DNA of 64,000 bases from JAHEEL01 sp963715255 (GTDB lineage: Bacteria > Actinomycetota > Acidimicrobiia > Spongiisociales > UBA5794), in assembly GCA_963715255.1 (NCBI GenBank), contig CAVQRN010000004.1, positions 310,001 to 374,000 on the forward strand, given 5' to 3'. Positions 9,000-16,672 of this stretch are shown piece by piece; position 1 is the stretch's first letter; every line of letters begins with the position of its first letter. The notes under the pieces are model-generated. The model saw only the letters and a list, made by a program, of their open reading frames with translations, had not been told where the DNA came from and did not search any database. The translations under genes and the position numbers were made by a program.

Positions 9000-10400
9000 G
9001 TGAAGAAGTTGAGAATATTCGTCCTGGTGCTGGCACTGGCGCTCATCGCAGCGGCATGCGGCAGCGACAGCGACGACACGACGACGACCGTTGCAGCGGG
9101 CGGCGGCGAGGAAACGACCACTACGACTGCTGCAGCGAGTGGCGGCGATGAGACGACAACGACCGCGGCTACGGAGACAACCGAGGCACCGACTGAGATG
9201 AAGACCGACTTCGGTGTCGATCTCGAAGCCGGGACGATTACGGTTGGACAGACCGCCGACCTCACCGGGCCGTTCGCTCCGCTCGTCAATCCGATCCTGG
9301 CAGGACAGCAGATGTACTGGGCCTGGGTCAACGCCAACGGCGGAATCGGTGGTCTCGAGGTCCTGATGGAGACCCGCGATACGGCCTACCAGGTCGAGCA
9401 GCACATCGCCGCCTACGACGAGATCCGCGACCAGGTGGTGGCGATCAGTCACACGACTGGGTCGCCCCAGACGCTCGCGATCGCAGACGCTCTCGAAGAG
9501 GACAGCATGATTGCCGTCCCTGCAACGTGGTACTCCGGCTGGACCGATACGAACATCGCACCAACGGTGCTCCACACTGGTGCCCCATACTGCCTCGAGG
9601 CGATGAGCGGTCTCGACTGGATGGCATCTGTCGAAGCCGACGAAGGGAACGATGCACCGACGCTCGCCGTGGCGTCCATCCCGGGCGACTTCGGCCTGGA
9701 TTCAATGGCCGGTGCCCTCCTATGGGCCGAGGCGAATGGTGTCGAAGTGGTCTATGACGGCTCCGGCACGATCGTTCCCGGTCAGGATCTGAAGCCGGTT
9801 GCAGACGCGATCGTGGCTTCGGGCGCCGACCTCGTGTACGTGACGACCACACCATCGACGTTCTCGGAGGTCTACGGCGGAGCACTCACGCAGGGCTTCG
9901 AGGCGAAGTGGTCCGGTGCGGGCCCGACCTACAACCCGGCGTTCCTCGTCTCGCCGATCGCCGATGCCATTCAGCGTGACTGGTACGGCACCTACTACAT
10001 GCAGCCGTGGGGTGGAGATTCGGCCGGCATGGCGCTGACGATGCAACTCGTCGAGGCCTCCGGTGCGGACATCCCGGCCAACGACTATGTCGGACTCGGC
10101 GTTGTCGAAGCGATGCTTGTGCACGCGGCGCTTCAGAAGGCCTACGAGAACGGCGACATGACCCGTGCCGGCGTCCTGGCTGCGATCAAGTCGCTCGACA
10201 ACGTGGACTTCATGGGCGTGGCACCGGCCGAGAACTACACGGGGAGCACATCCGATCAAGTCCAGCGTTTGCTCACGACGTGGCGTCCGTCAGTCGCCAA
10301 TCTCGAAGCGGGTGGGTCCGGTTCCGAGATCGTCGCCACGGACTTCGTCGGTCCAACCGCCGAAGGCTTCGACTTCCAGGAGGCATGCTTCCAGTTCTAG
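9000..10400 (+). CDS. Liv-type substrate-binding lipoprotein
   Basis: A 466-residue solute-binding protein of the LivK/receptor-ligand-binding family, the extracytoplasmic receptor of this importer. The N-terminus is a lipoprotein signal with lipobox A-L-I-A-A-A-C. A Thr/Glu-rich linker (T-T-T-T-V-A and similar) follows, as is typical of actinobacterial binding lipoproteins. The fold begins at I-T-V-G-Q-T-A-D-L-T-G-P. The GTG start at 9000 is preceded by GGAGGA. The ligand is not predictable. The neighbouring acyl-CoA synthetase makes an organic or fatty acid as plausible as an amino acid. Confidence 0.9.
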   Translation: MKKLRIFVLVLALALIAAACGSDSDDTTTTVAAGGGEETTTTTAAASGGDETTTTAATETTEAPTEMKTDFGVDLEAGTITVGQTADLTGPFAPLVNPILAGQQMYWAWVNANGGIGGLEVLMETRDTAYQVEQHIAAYDEIRDQVVAISHTTGSPQTLAIADALEEDSMIAVPATWYSGWTDTNIAPTVLHTGAPYCLEAMSGLDWMASVEADEGNDAPTLAVASIPGDFGLDSMAGALLWAEANGVEVVYDGSGTIVPGQDLKPVADAIVASGADLVYVTTTPSTFSEVYGGALTQGFEAKWSGAGPTYNPAFLVSPIADAIQRDWYGTYYMQPWGGDSAGMALTMQLVEASGADIPANDYVGLGVVEAMLVHAALQKAYENGDMTRAGVLAAIKSLDNVDFMGVAPAENYTGSTSDQVQRLLTTWRPSVANLEAGGSGSEIVATDFVGPTAEGFDFQEACFQF

Positions 10401-10410
10401 ACGAACGATC

Positions 10411-10440
10411 GGGTGGCCGGACCTCCGGGTCCGGCCACCC
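10411..10440 (+). terminator. Intra-operon hairpin after the binding-protein gene
   Basis: A perfect 13-bp stem (GGGTGGCCGGACC with GGTCCGGCCACCC) closes a 4-base loop, 11 bases past the binding-protein stop and before livF. It has no U-tract. It probably acts as an mRNA stabiliser or partial terminator that keeps the receptor in excess over the ATPases. Confidence 0.75.
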
Positions 10441-10461
10441 ACCGAATACCAAGGGGAACGG

Positions 10462-11253
10462 ATGCTCGAAGTCGCCAACCTGGAGGTCGTCTACAACGAC
10501 GTCGTCCTCGTGCTGCGTGGCCTGTCGCTGGACGTGCCGGACGGCCAGATCGTTGCGCTCCTGGGGGCAAACGGCGCAGGCAAGACGACGGCGTTGCGTG
10601 CCATCACCGGCATCCTCGACATTCATTCTGGTGACATCACGAAGGGGTCCGTAGCGCTCGACGGGGAACGTATCGACGGCAAGGATCCGTCGGCCATCGT
10701 GCGGATGGGGATCGCCCAGGTGCTCGAGGGACGGCGGATCTTCGCTGAGATGACCGTCGACGACAACCTGCGAGCCGGCGCTTTCACTAACTCCGATCGC
10801 GGTTCGGTCGCTGCGGCTCACGAGCGGGTCATGGACCTGTTCCCGGTGCTGCAGGGACGGCGGAAGGACACCGCCGGCTATCTCTCCGGCGGTGAGCAGC
10901 AGATGCTTGCGATCGGCCGTGCACTCATGGCCGATCCGAAGCTGCTCATTCTCGACGAGCCCACGCTTGGCCTCGCTCCGATGCTCGTTCAGCAGATCCG
11001 CGACATCATCGTGGATATCAACCGGCAGGGCATGTCCGTGCTGCTCATCGAGCAGAACGCCAACATGGCATTGTCGATCGCGAACTACGGATACATCATG
11101 GAGACCGGCAAGGTCGTGATGGACGGCGATCCGCAGAAGCTGCTTGGCGACGAGGATGTGAAGGAGTTCTACCTTGGCCTCCACGGCGAAGGGGAGCGGA
11201 AGTCGTTCCGCGACGTCAAGCACTACAAGCGGCGGAAGCGGTGGCTGTCGTGA
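10462..11253 (+). CDS. livF: Liv-type ABC ATPase LivF
   Basis: A 263-residue nucleotide-binding subunit. Walker A is G-A-N-G-A-G-K-T, the signature is L-S-G-G-E-Q-Q, Walker B is L-L-I-L-D-E-P, and the switch region includes L-L-I-E-Q-N, typical of LivF. The ATG at 10462 has GGGGAACG upstream and fits the family N-terminus (M-L-E-V-A-N-L-E-V). The tail K-H-Y-K-R-R-K-R is basic and longer than in E. coli. The stop overlaps the livG start. The subunit powers uptake together with LivG. Confidence 0.92.
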   Translation: MLEVANLEVVYNDVVLVLRGLSLDVPDGQIVALLGANGAGKTTALRAITGILDIHSGDITKGSVALDGERIDGKDPSAIVRMGIAQVLEGRRIFAEMTVDDNLRAGAFTNSDRGSVAAAHERVMDLFPVLQGRRKDTAGYLSGGEQQMLAIGRALMADPKLLILDEPTLGLAPMLVQQIRDIIVDINRQGMSVLLIEQNANMALSIANYGYIMETGKVVMDGDPQKLLGDEDVKEFYLGLHGEGERKSFRDVKHYKRRKRWLS

Positions 11254-12077
11254 CAACACGCAGAACCACGCTCGGTTTCGACCATGGGGCAGATCGCGGT
11301 GGCTTCGACCACCTCATCGAGTTCGAGGGCGTGAGCCTCTCGTTCAAGGGGCTCAAGGCTCTCGATGATGTGAGTTTCCACGTCGACGACGGGGAACTCT
11401 TCGCGATCATCGGACCGAACGGCGCGGGGAAGACCTCCATCTTCAACTGCCTCAACGGTGTGTACAAGCCGCAGGAAGGTGCGATCCGATGGAAAGGTGA
11501 AGACATCATGGGCCGGCGACCGGACCGGATCGCCGAACTCGGGGTCGCTCGCACCTTTCAGAACATCGAACTCTTCGCTCACATGACGGTGCTCGAGAAC
11601 ATCATGCTCGGGCGCCACGTTCGGACGAAGACCTCCTGGTGGGACGGGGCCCTCTGGATCGGCCCCGCCAAGAAGGAAGAGCTCACAAACCGGGCCGTAG
11701 TCGAGGACATCATCGATCTCCTCGAGATCGCCCGGTGGCGTAAGTATCCGGTTGCGATGCTGCCGTACGGTATTCAGAAACGAGTCGAACTCGGTCGTGC
11801 TCTGGCCATGAAGCCTGAGTTGCTGCTGCTCGATGAGCCGGTGGCCGGCATGAACCTCGAGGAGACCGAGGACATGGCCCGCTTCATCCTCGACATCCGC
11901 GAAGAACTCGGGATCGCGATGATCCTCGTCGAGCACGACATGGGTCTCGTCATGGACATCGCCGATCGGGTGATGGTCATCGACTTCGGTGAGCGAATCG
12001 CCACCGGTATCCCCTCAGAAATCCAGAGCAATCCAAACGTCATCAAGGCCTACCTCGGCGAAGAGATGGATTTGTAG
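11241..12077 (+). CDS. livG: Liv-type ABC ATPase LivG
   Basis: A 278-residue ATPase subunit. It has Walker A G-P-N-G-A-G-K-T, the LivG-type degenerate signature L-P-Y-G-I-Q-K-R in place of LSGGQ, Walker B L-L-L-L-D-E-P-V-A-G-M-N, and L-V-E-H-D-M-G-L-V-M. Two GTG starts, at 11241 and 11250, both overlap livF. The second forms a GTGA overlap and is equally likely. This is the last gene of the operon that begins with the acyl-CoA synthetase. The next gene is convergent. Confidence 0.92.
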   Translation: MAVVTTRRTTLGFDHGADRGGFDHLIEFEGVSLSFKGLKALDDVSFHVDDGELFAIIGPNGAGKTSIFNCLNGVYKPQEGAIRWKGEDIMGRRPDRIAELGVARTFQNIELFAHMTVLENIMLGRHVRTKTSWWDGALWIGPAKKEELTNRAVVEDIIDLLEIARWRKYPVAMLPYGIQKRVELGRALAMKPELLLLDEPVAGMNLEETEDMARFILDIREELGIAMILVEHDMGLVMDIADRVMVIDFGERIATGIPSEIQSNPNVIKAYLGEEMDL

Positions 12078-12128
12078 CCAGCGGCGACGCCGTGGCTCCA
12101 AGCTCCAAGATCCAAGCTGCTGAACCCT

Positions 12129-12734
12129 CTACCGGTTGCTCGTCATCTGTTCGCTCTCTCGACCACCAACCAGGCCGTTGGCAACAGGACTTCCCGCGAG
12201 CACTGCCTTGATGATGTCACCGGCGACGAACGGGTAGAAGCCCGCTCTCAGCGCATCACCGAAGCTTGGGATCGCATCGACCGCGGCCCACAGCCAGGTG
12301 ACGCCGAGGGTGTAGACGGCGAGGCTCCCGATCAAGAAGGCAGGAACCGCCGTTCGAATCACCCGATCCCGGCGCTGTTCGGCGAAGCGGCCGACGAGCC
12401 ATGCAGCGACGACGAAACCGATGAGATAGCCGAACGATGCACCCGTCGCGTACGTCCAACCGCCCTGTCCACCGCGAAGAACGGCATTCCGATCGCTCCG
12501 AGCGACACGTAGAGGAGCATGCTTCCGGCGCCGGCGCGGGACACCGAGCGCAGCGCCCGCCAGCAGGACACCGAAGGTCTGACCGGTGATTGCGATGGGT
12601 GTACCGGGCAGGGGGATCCGGATCTGGGCGGCCGCCGCAGTGACCAGGGCGAATCCGACGACCAGAACGGCTGTTGTCACAGCCTTCCGCGGCAGGGCGA
12701 CGCCGCCGATGACATTGGGGTGGAGAGCTTGCAT
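12129..12734 (-). CDS. bioY: Biotin transporter BioY (two compensating frameshifts)
   Basis: Membrane S-component that binds biotin for an ECF importer. The frame from ATG 12734 (AAGGAAGGA upstream) runs through P-G-T-P-I-A-I-T-G-Q-T-F-G-V-L-L-A-G. It slips at about 12545, continues in another frame as G-A-G-S-M-L-L-Y-V-S-L-G-A-I-G-M-P-F-F-A, and returns at about 12475 to G-G-Q-G-G-W-T-Y-A-T-G-A-S-F-G-Y. Both motifs are hallmark BioY segments, so one inserted and one lost base explain it. The corrected protein is about 200 residues, the usual length. No bioM or bioN lies nearby. Confidence 0.88.
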   Translation of the reverse strand: MQALHPNVIGGVALPRKAVTTAVLVVGFALVTAAAAQIRIPLPGTPIAITGQTFGVLLAGAALGVPRRRRKHAPLRVARSDRNAVLRGGQGGWTYATGASFGYLIGFVVAAWLVGRFAEQRRDRVIRTAVPAFLIGSLAVYTLGVTWLWAAVDAIPSFGDALRAGFYPFVAGDIIKAVLAGSPVANGLVGGRESEQMTSNR

Positions 12735-12807
12735 GTTTGGTCCTTCCTTCGAGCCGTGGCCGTCTGGCGACTCAAGGGGGAGCCAGTATTGGCCGATGTG
12801 GACGACA

Positions 12808-13365
12808 ATGAGACCCGTGAGATCGGCGATTCGTTTCATGGCCGTGTTCGGCCTCGTCTTCAGCGTGTTCGCGACGCTGCCCGCGGTAGCGACCTTGCCC
12901 GAAGACGCCACGCCGGGTCCTCCGCGTCAGCCGTCGTTCCACCGCACCCAACAGTCCGGCATCGTCGTATCGAGGATCAGGATTCCTGCGATCGATCTTG
13001 ACGAGACGATCCGATCGGGTATCGCTCTGTCCGTCATCGATCGCGGCGTGGCCCAGTGGGCAGGGACGTCCGCACCGGGGGGACCCGGGAACATGGTGCT
13101 TGCCGGCCATCGGACCACCCACTCTCGGCCATTCTGGGGTTTGGATCGCCTTGAGGACGGTGATCTCGTCTACGTCGAAGACGGGTCGGGATTCGAGGTC
13201 ATGTACAGGGTCTCGGACACTTTCGTGGTCGAACCCGATGAACTCTGGATCTCGTATGACGTGGGCAGGCCGATCCTCACCATGTTCGCGTGCCATCCCA
13301 GGGGATCGGCGCGGTACCGAATCGTTGTGCAAGCCGATCTGATCGCGGGTCGTCGTATCGCGTAG
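12808..13365 (+). CDS. Sortase, class E-like
   Basis: A secreted transpeptidase of about 185 residues. The N-terminus is a signal or anchor segment (basic R-P-V-R-S-A-I-R, then M-A-V-F-G-L-V-F-S-V-F-A). The catalytic residues are visible: His in V-L-A-G-H-R-T-T-H, Cys in T-M-F-A-C-H-P, and Arg in G-S-A-R-Y-R. Actinobacterial sortases usually read T-L-x-T-C, so F-A-C is a variant. The ATG at 12808 gives the best signal peptide. ATG 12796 and 12838 are alternatives. It is divergent from bioY across about 70 bases. No LPxTG or LAxTG substrate is seen in the window. Confidence 0.85.
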   Translation: MRPVRSAIRFMAVFGLVFSVFATLPAVATLPEDATPGPPRQPSFHRTQQSGIVVSRIRIPAIDLDETIRSGIALSVIDRGVAQWAGTSAPGGPGNMVLAGHRTTHSRPFWGLDRLEDGDLVYVEDGSGFEVMYRVSDTFVVEPDELWISYDVGRPILTMFACHPRGSARYRIVVQADLIAGRRIA

Positions 13366-13402
13366 CGGTCGTCGCAAATCTCGATCCTCGGTAACCTCGC
13401 CG

Positions 13403-14491
13403 ATGATGGACGACACGACCATGATGAACGAGGACCGCGCCGAGACTTCCGAACCCGGCGTGTCGGAGCGCTACCGAATTCCCAAGTGGCCGTTCATTCT
13501 CGCCGCCGTGTTCATGGCGATCGGGATTGCGATCGCCATTGCATGGCCGATCAAGGTCGCGTACTACACGCTGTCGCCGGGACCCCTCTACGACACCTCC
13601 GACTTCATCCACGTCGACGCCGAGGAACAGGTCATCGAAGGAGAGATGTTCTTCTTGACCGTTTCGCTGCGCGAAGCCAACGTCTTCGAATACGTCGCCG
13701 GGCAGATCAATCCAAAGATCGACGTGGCGCCGCGTCAGAACATTCGTCCCACCGGGGTCTCGCCCGAGGATCTCCGCCGCGAGAATCTGGCCAGCATGCG
13801 CCAGTCGAAGACCGATGCACAATTCGTGGCGCTCACCAGACTCGGATACGAACCCACGTACATCGGGACCGGTGCGCTGGTGATCGAGACGGTACCGGAC
13901 TCAGCGGCCGACGGCGTGCTGCTCGCCAATGACGTCATCATCGGCATCGACGGGAACGAGGTCGCGTTCCGCTCCGACGTGATCGACAACCTGGCCGACA
14001 AGAAGATTGGCGATCGAGTTGTTCTTTCGATCGAACGGACAATCGAAGGTTCCGCCGAGGTGGAAGTCGTCGATGTTGAGATCGTCCTTGGGGTGCACGT
14101 TGATGATCCATCGAAGCCGATGGTCGGCGTGCTGCTCGACAACAACGAACCGATCATCGAGTTCCCCATCGAGGTGGAAATGGACTCACAGAACATCGGC
14201 GGACCCTCGGCGGGGATGATGTTCGCCCTCGAGATCATGAATCAACTCACCGAGCAGGATCTCACCGGCGGCCTTCGCATGGCGGGCACGGGGACGATCT
14301 CTCGCGACGGCACCGTCGGAGCGATCGGGGGAGTGACGCAGAAGGTCCACGCAGCGATCGACGCTGGAGCGGTGGTCGTGTTCATCCCGGCAGGGAACTA
14401 CGACGACGCCGTGGCTGCTGCAGGTGACGAGATCATCGTGGTGCGAGTCGAGACGATTGACGATGCGCTGGACTACCTCGGCTACGAGTGA
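13403..14491 (+). CDS. YlbL-type PDZ / Lon-like serine protease
   Basis: A 362-residue membrane-anchored protease. A helix at about 33-53 (F-I-L-A-A-V-F-M-A-I-G) precedes a PDZ domain (about 155-225, with G-V-L-L-A-N-D-V-I-I-G-I-D-G). A Lon-type C-terminal domain follows, with catalytic Ser in N-I-G-G-P-S-A-G-M-M-F-A-L and Lys in G-G-V-T-Q-K-V. This arrangement is standard in actinobacterial YlbL proteins. ATG 13403 or 13406 starts the protein. It ends 64 bases before the DivIVA-like gene. Confidence 0.9.
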   Translation: MMDDTTMMNEDRAETSEPGVSERYRIPKWPFILAAVFMAIGIAIAIAWPIKVAYYTLSPGPLYDTSDFIHVDAEEQVIEGEMFFLTVSLREANVFEYVAGQINPKIDVAPRQNIRPTGVSPEDLRRENLASMRQSKTDAQFVALTRLGYEPTYIGTGALVIETVPDSAADGVLLANDVIIGIDGNEVAFRSDVIDNLADKKIGDRVVLSIERTIEGSAEVEVVDVEIVLGVHVDDPSKPMVGVLLDNNEPIIEFPIEVEMDSQNIGGPSAGMMFALEIMNQLTEQDLTGGLRMAGTGTISRDGTVGAIGGVTQKVHAAIDAGAVVVFIPAGNYDDAVAAAGDEIIVVRVETIDDALDYLGYE

Positions 14492-14555
14492 ACGATCGAC
14501 ACCGGACGACGTCGAATACCCGGGACCGCAGGGAAGCCTCGTTACCCTGAACCCA

Positions 14556-16646
14556 ATGGATGATTCCACCTCCCACGACGCGCGGGCCGATGCGTTCAAG
14601 ACAACCCGCAAGGGATATGACCGTCGACAGGTCGACGCATACCGCGAGGCGAACGAGGCGCGTATTGACGCACTCGAACGGCACATCCAAGGCCTCGAGG
14701 ACAACATGAGCGAGTTGGGTCTGACGCGGCCCACCGACCTTGCCGCCGAGTTGGATGTCGTTGGTGAGGAAGTGAAGCGGATCCTGCAGGAAGCACGAGT
14801 CGCGGCAGAGCAGATGAGATCAAGAGCCGCCGATGATGCTGCCCGGTGGCGTGCCGAAGCCGACGAGGAGTCCCGCGCACTCCGGGAATCAGCCCGAACG
14901 ATCGCGTACGAAACCCGCCGGACGGTGTGGGAGACCGGCACCGAGATGTTGGCCTCGGCCGTCGTCGGAAGTGACGAGGTCACCATCGAGGCGACCAAAC
15001 GTGCTCTCTTCATTCAGGCCGAAGCGGAGCGGGAGGCGTCGCGTTTGGTCGGTGACACCAGGCGAGAACGTGACGAATCGGTTGGCGTCGCCCGGGAGGA
15101 AGCTGAACGACTCGTTGCCGCGGCCCGCCGGGAATCTGAATCGATGATGTCGGCGGCGCGTCAGAAAGCCGACGCCGCCCAGGAACGTGCTCGGGCACTC
15201 GAACTCCGCCGGGTGGAGTTGATGGCCGAATTGGAGATTGCACGGGCCACGATCGCCGGAAGCGAAGCCAATTCCGCGTCGGACGTGGTTCCACAAGAAT
15301 CGACTGCGGGGTCGGCCGAGACGGTCGCGGCGGTCGAAGCGATCGAGGACTCGCGTACCCACTGGCCCGATGATGAAGGGTCGGTCAGGATCGTGTCCGC
15401 GGCCCGTGTGATGACCGCAGAACCGGTCGACGCCGACGTAATGGTCGCCGAAGTAGCTGCCATGCGAAGGAGCGTCAGCGACCAGCTGTCGGCGACCAGC
15501 TCCGAGTCGGAACCTGAGCCGGAGCCTGAGCCTGAGTCGGAACCTGAGCCGGAGCCTGAGCCGGAATTGGAGCCGGAACCCGAGCCTGAGCCGGAACCCG
15601 AGCCTGAGCCGGAACCGGAACCGGAACCTGAGTCTTCTTCCGTCCCCTCGGCCGTAGGGCGGGGGGACGCGGAGGAGCGGAGCGATGAGGCCGGGGGGGA
15701 AGAGAGCGACGAGCTGCCAGCTGCCAGCTACCAGCCCGAGCAGGAGACCGAGCAGGCGATCAAACCCGATCCGCTCGTGGGTCTCTTCGCTCGGCTCAGA
15801 GAGCCCGTCGCTGACGAAACTCCCGCCTCGGAGCGGTCTTCGTCCCCCTCTGGGGGAGGTGCCGACGAAGGAGGCAGAAGGGATCAAGAGAGCGACCAGT
15901 CGCCAGCTACCAGCTCCCAGCCGGAGCCCGAAGCAGAGCCAGTGCCTGCTGATGACCCTTCGACGGTAGGGCAAATCGACGATGGGACCACTTCAGAGGA
16001 ACCCGGACTTGATCCCTTTGCACTCCGTGAGCGTCATCTCCTTCCCGTCCAGAACCGCGCGCTCCGCAGTGTGAAGAGAAGCCTGGTCGAGGCTCAGAAT
16101 CGGGCACTCGAGGATCTCCGCCTCGTCGAGGCGTGGGAGCCGGATGCAAGCATTGTGAGTGGAGAGGTCTCGGACGCTCTCGCCGTCCTTGCTCGCGAGA
16201 GCATGGTTGCAGGCTTCGCCGCGGCTGCAGAGATGATGGATGCGGCCGAGACGCCGCGGCCCGAGGATGTTGATCCGGGCGATCCTTTCCCGGAGTTCGC
16301 CGGAGCACTTGTTGAGGCCGCGCAGAGTTCCGTGACCCGTTCCCGGGGTGCCGGAGCCGGTCATCGCGAAACTGCCTCATCGCTATCCCGCGTCTTTCGA
16401 TCGTGGCGTACCGACGAAGCGGAACGGAGGGTTCGGTTCGCTTCCCGCGGCGCCTATCACCTTGGTGTCGCGGCGGCGCTTGCCGATCTCGGTGCAACGG
16501 ATCTCGCGGTCACCTCTTCAGAGCGGCCGTGTCGGGAGTGCCCCGCGAACAGGGGCCCGTGGACCATCGGTGACGGCCTTCCAGCCGGAACCACGATGCC
16601 GCCGGCACGACTCGAGTGCGCCTGCACGATCGTTCCGTCGTTCTGA
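14556..16646 (+). CDS. DivIVA-domain coiled-coil protein with acidic repeat and Cys-rich tail
   Basis: A 696-residue protein of unknown role. Residues about 10-50 match the DivIVA/cell-pole targeting domain (F-x-T-x-x-K-G-Y-D-R-R-Q-V-D-A-Y). A long coiled coil follows to about 250. A Pro/Glu repeat then lies at about 317-359, and two related Ser/Pro/Gly-rich modules follow. The C-terminal helical domain ends in C-R-E-C-P-A-N-R-G-P-W and C-A-C-T-I-V-P, a spacing like the C-terminus of Mu gpF-type phage head proteins. ATG 14556 was chosen because the DivIVA motif follows at once. The upstream frame overlaps the protease gene. A septum or polar scaffold is a guess. Confidence 0.75.
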   Translation: MDDSTSHDARADAFKTTRKGYDRRQVDAYREANEARIDALERHIQGLEDNMSELGLTRPTDLAAELDVVGEEVKRILQEARVAAEQMRSRAADDAARWRAEADEESRALRESARTIAYETRRTVWETGTEMLASAVVGSDEVTIEATKRALFIQAEAEREASRLVGDTRRERDESVGVAREEAERLVAAARRESESMMSAARQKADAAQERARALELRRVELMAELEIARATIAGSEANSASDVVPQESTAGSAETVAAVEAIEDSRTHWPDDEGSVRIVSAARVMTAEPVDADVMVAEVAAMRRSVSDQLSATSSESEPEPEPEPESEPEPEPEPELEPEPEPEPEPEPEPEPEPEPESSSVPSAVGRGDAEERSDEAGGEESDELPAASYQPEQETEQAIKPDPLVGLFARLREPVADETPASERSSSPSGGGADEGGRRDQESDQSPATSSQPEPEAEPVPADDPSTVGQIDDGTTSEEPGLDPFALRERHLLPVQNRALRSVKRSLVEAQNRALEDLRLVEAWEPDASIVSGEVSDALAVLARESMVAGFAAAAEMMDAAETPRPEDVDPGDPFPEFAGALVEAAQSSVTRSRGAGAGHRETASSLSRVFRSWRTDEAERRVRFASRGAYHLGVAAALADLGATDLAVTSSERPCRECPANRGPWTIGDGLPAGTTMPPARLECACTIVPSF
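15504..15632 (+). repeat. In-frame Glu-Pro hexanucleotide repeat
   Basis: A run of GAGCCG/GAACCT-type hexamers encodes about 20 Glu-Pro dipeptides inside the DivIVA-like gene, with rare Ser or Leu substitutions. Synonymous codons vary between copies, so the dipeptide pattern is better conserved than the DNA. Confidence 0.9.
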
Positions 16647-16672
16647 CGCGAGAACACTCGTAGAATCGGACT

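Noticed and set aside
15504..15632. A CRISPR-like or satellite array
   Set aside because: The hexamer repeats are in frame, encode Glu-Pro and have no spacers.
16540..16646. Evidence of a prophage from the gpF-like tail
   Set aside because: No other phage gene, integrase or attachment repeat is near. The tail belongs to a DivIVA-domain gene.
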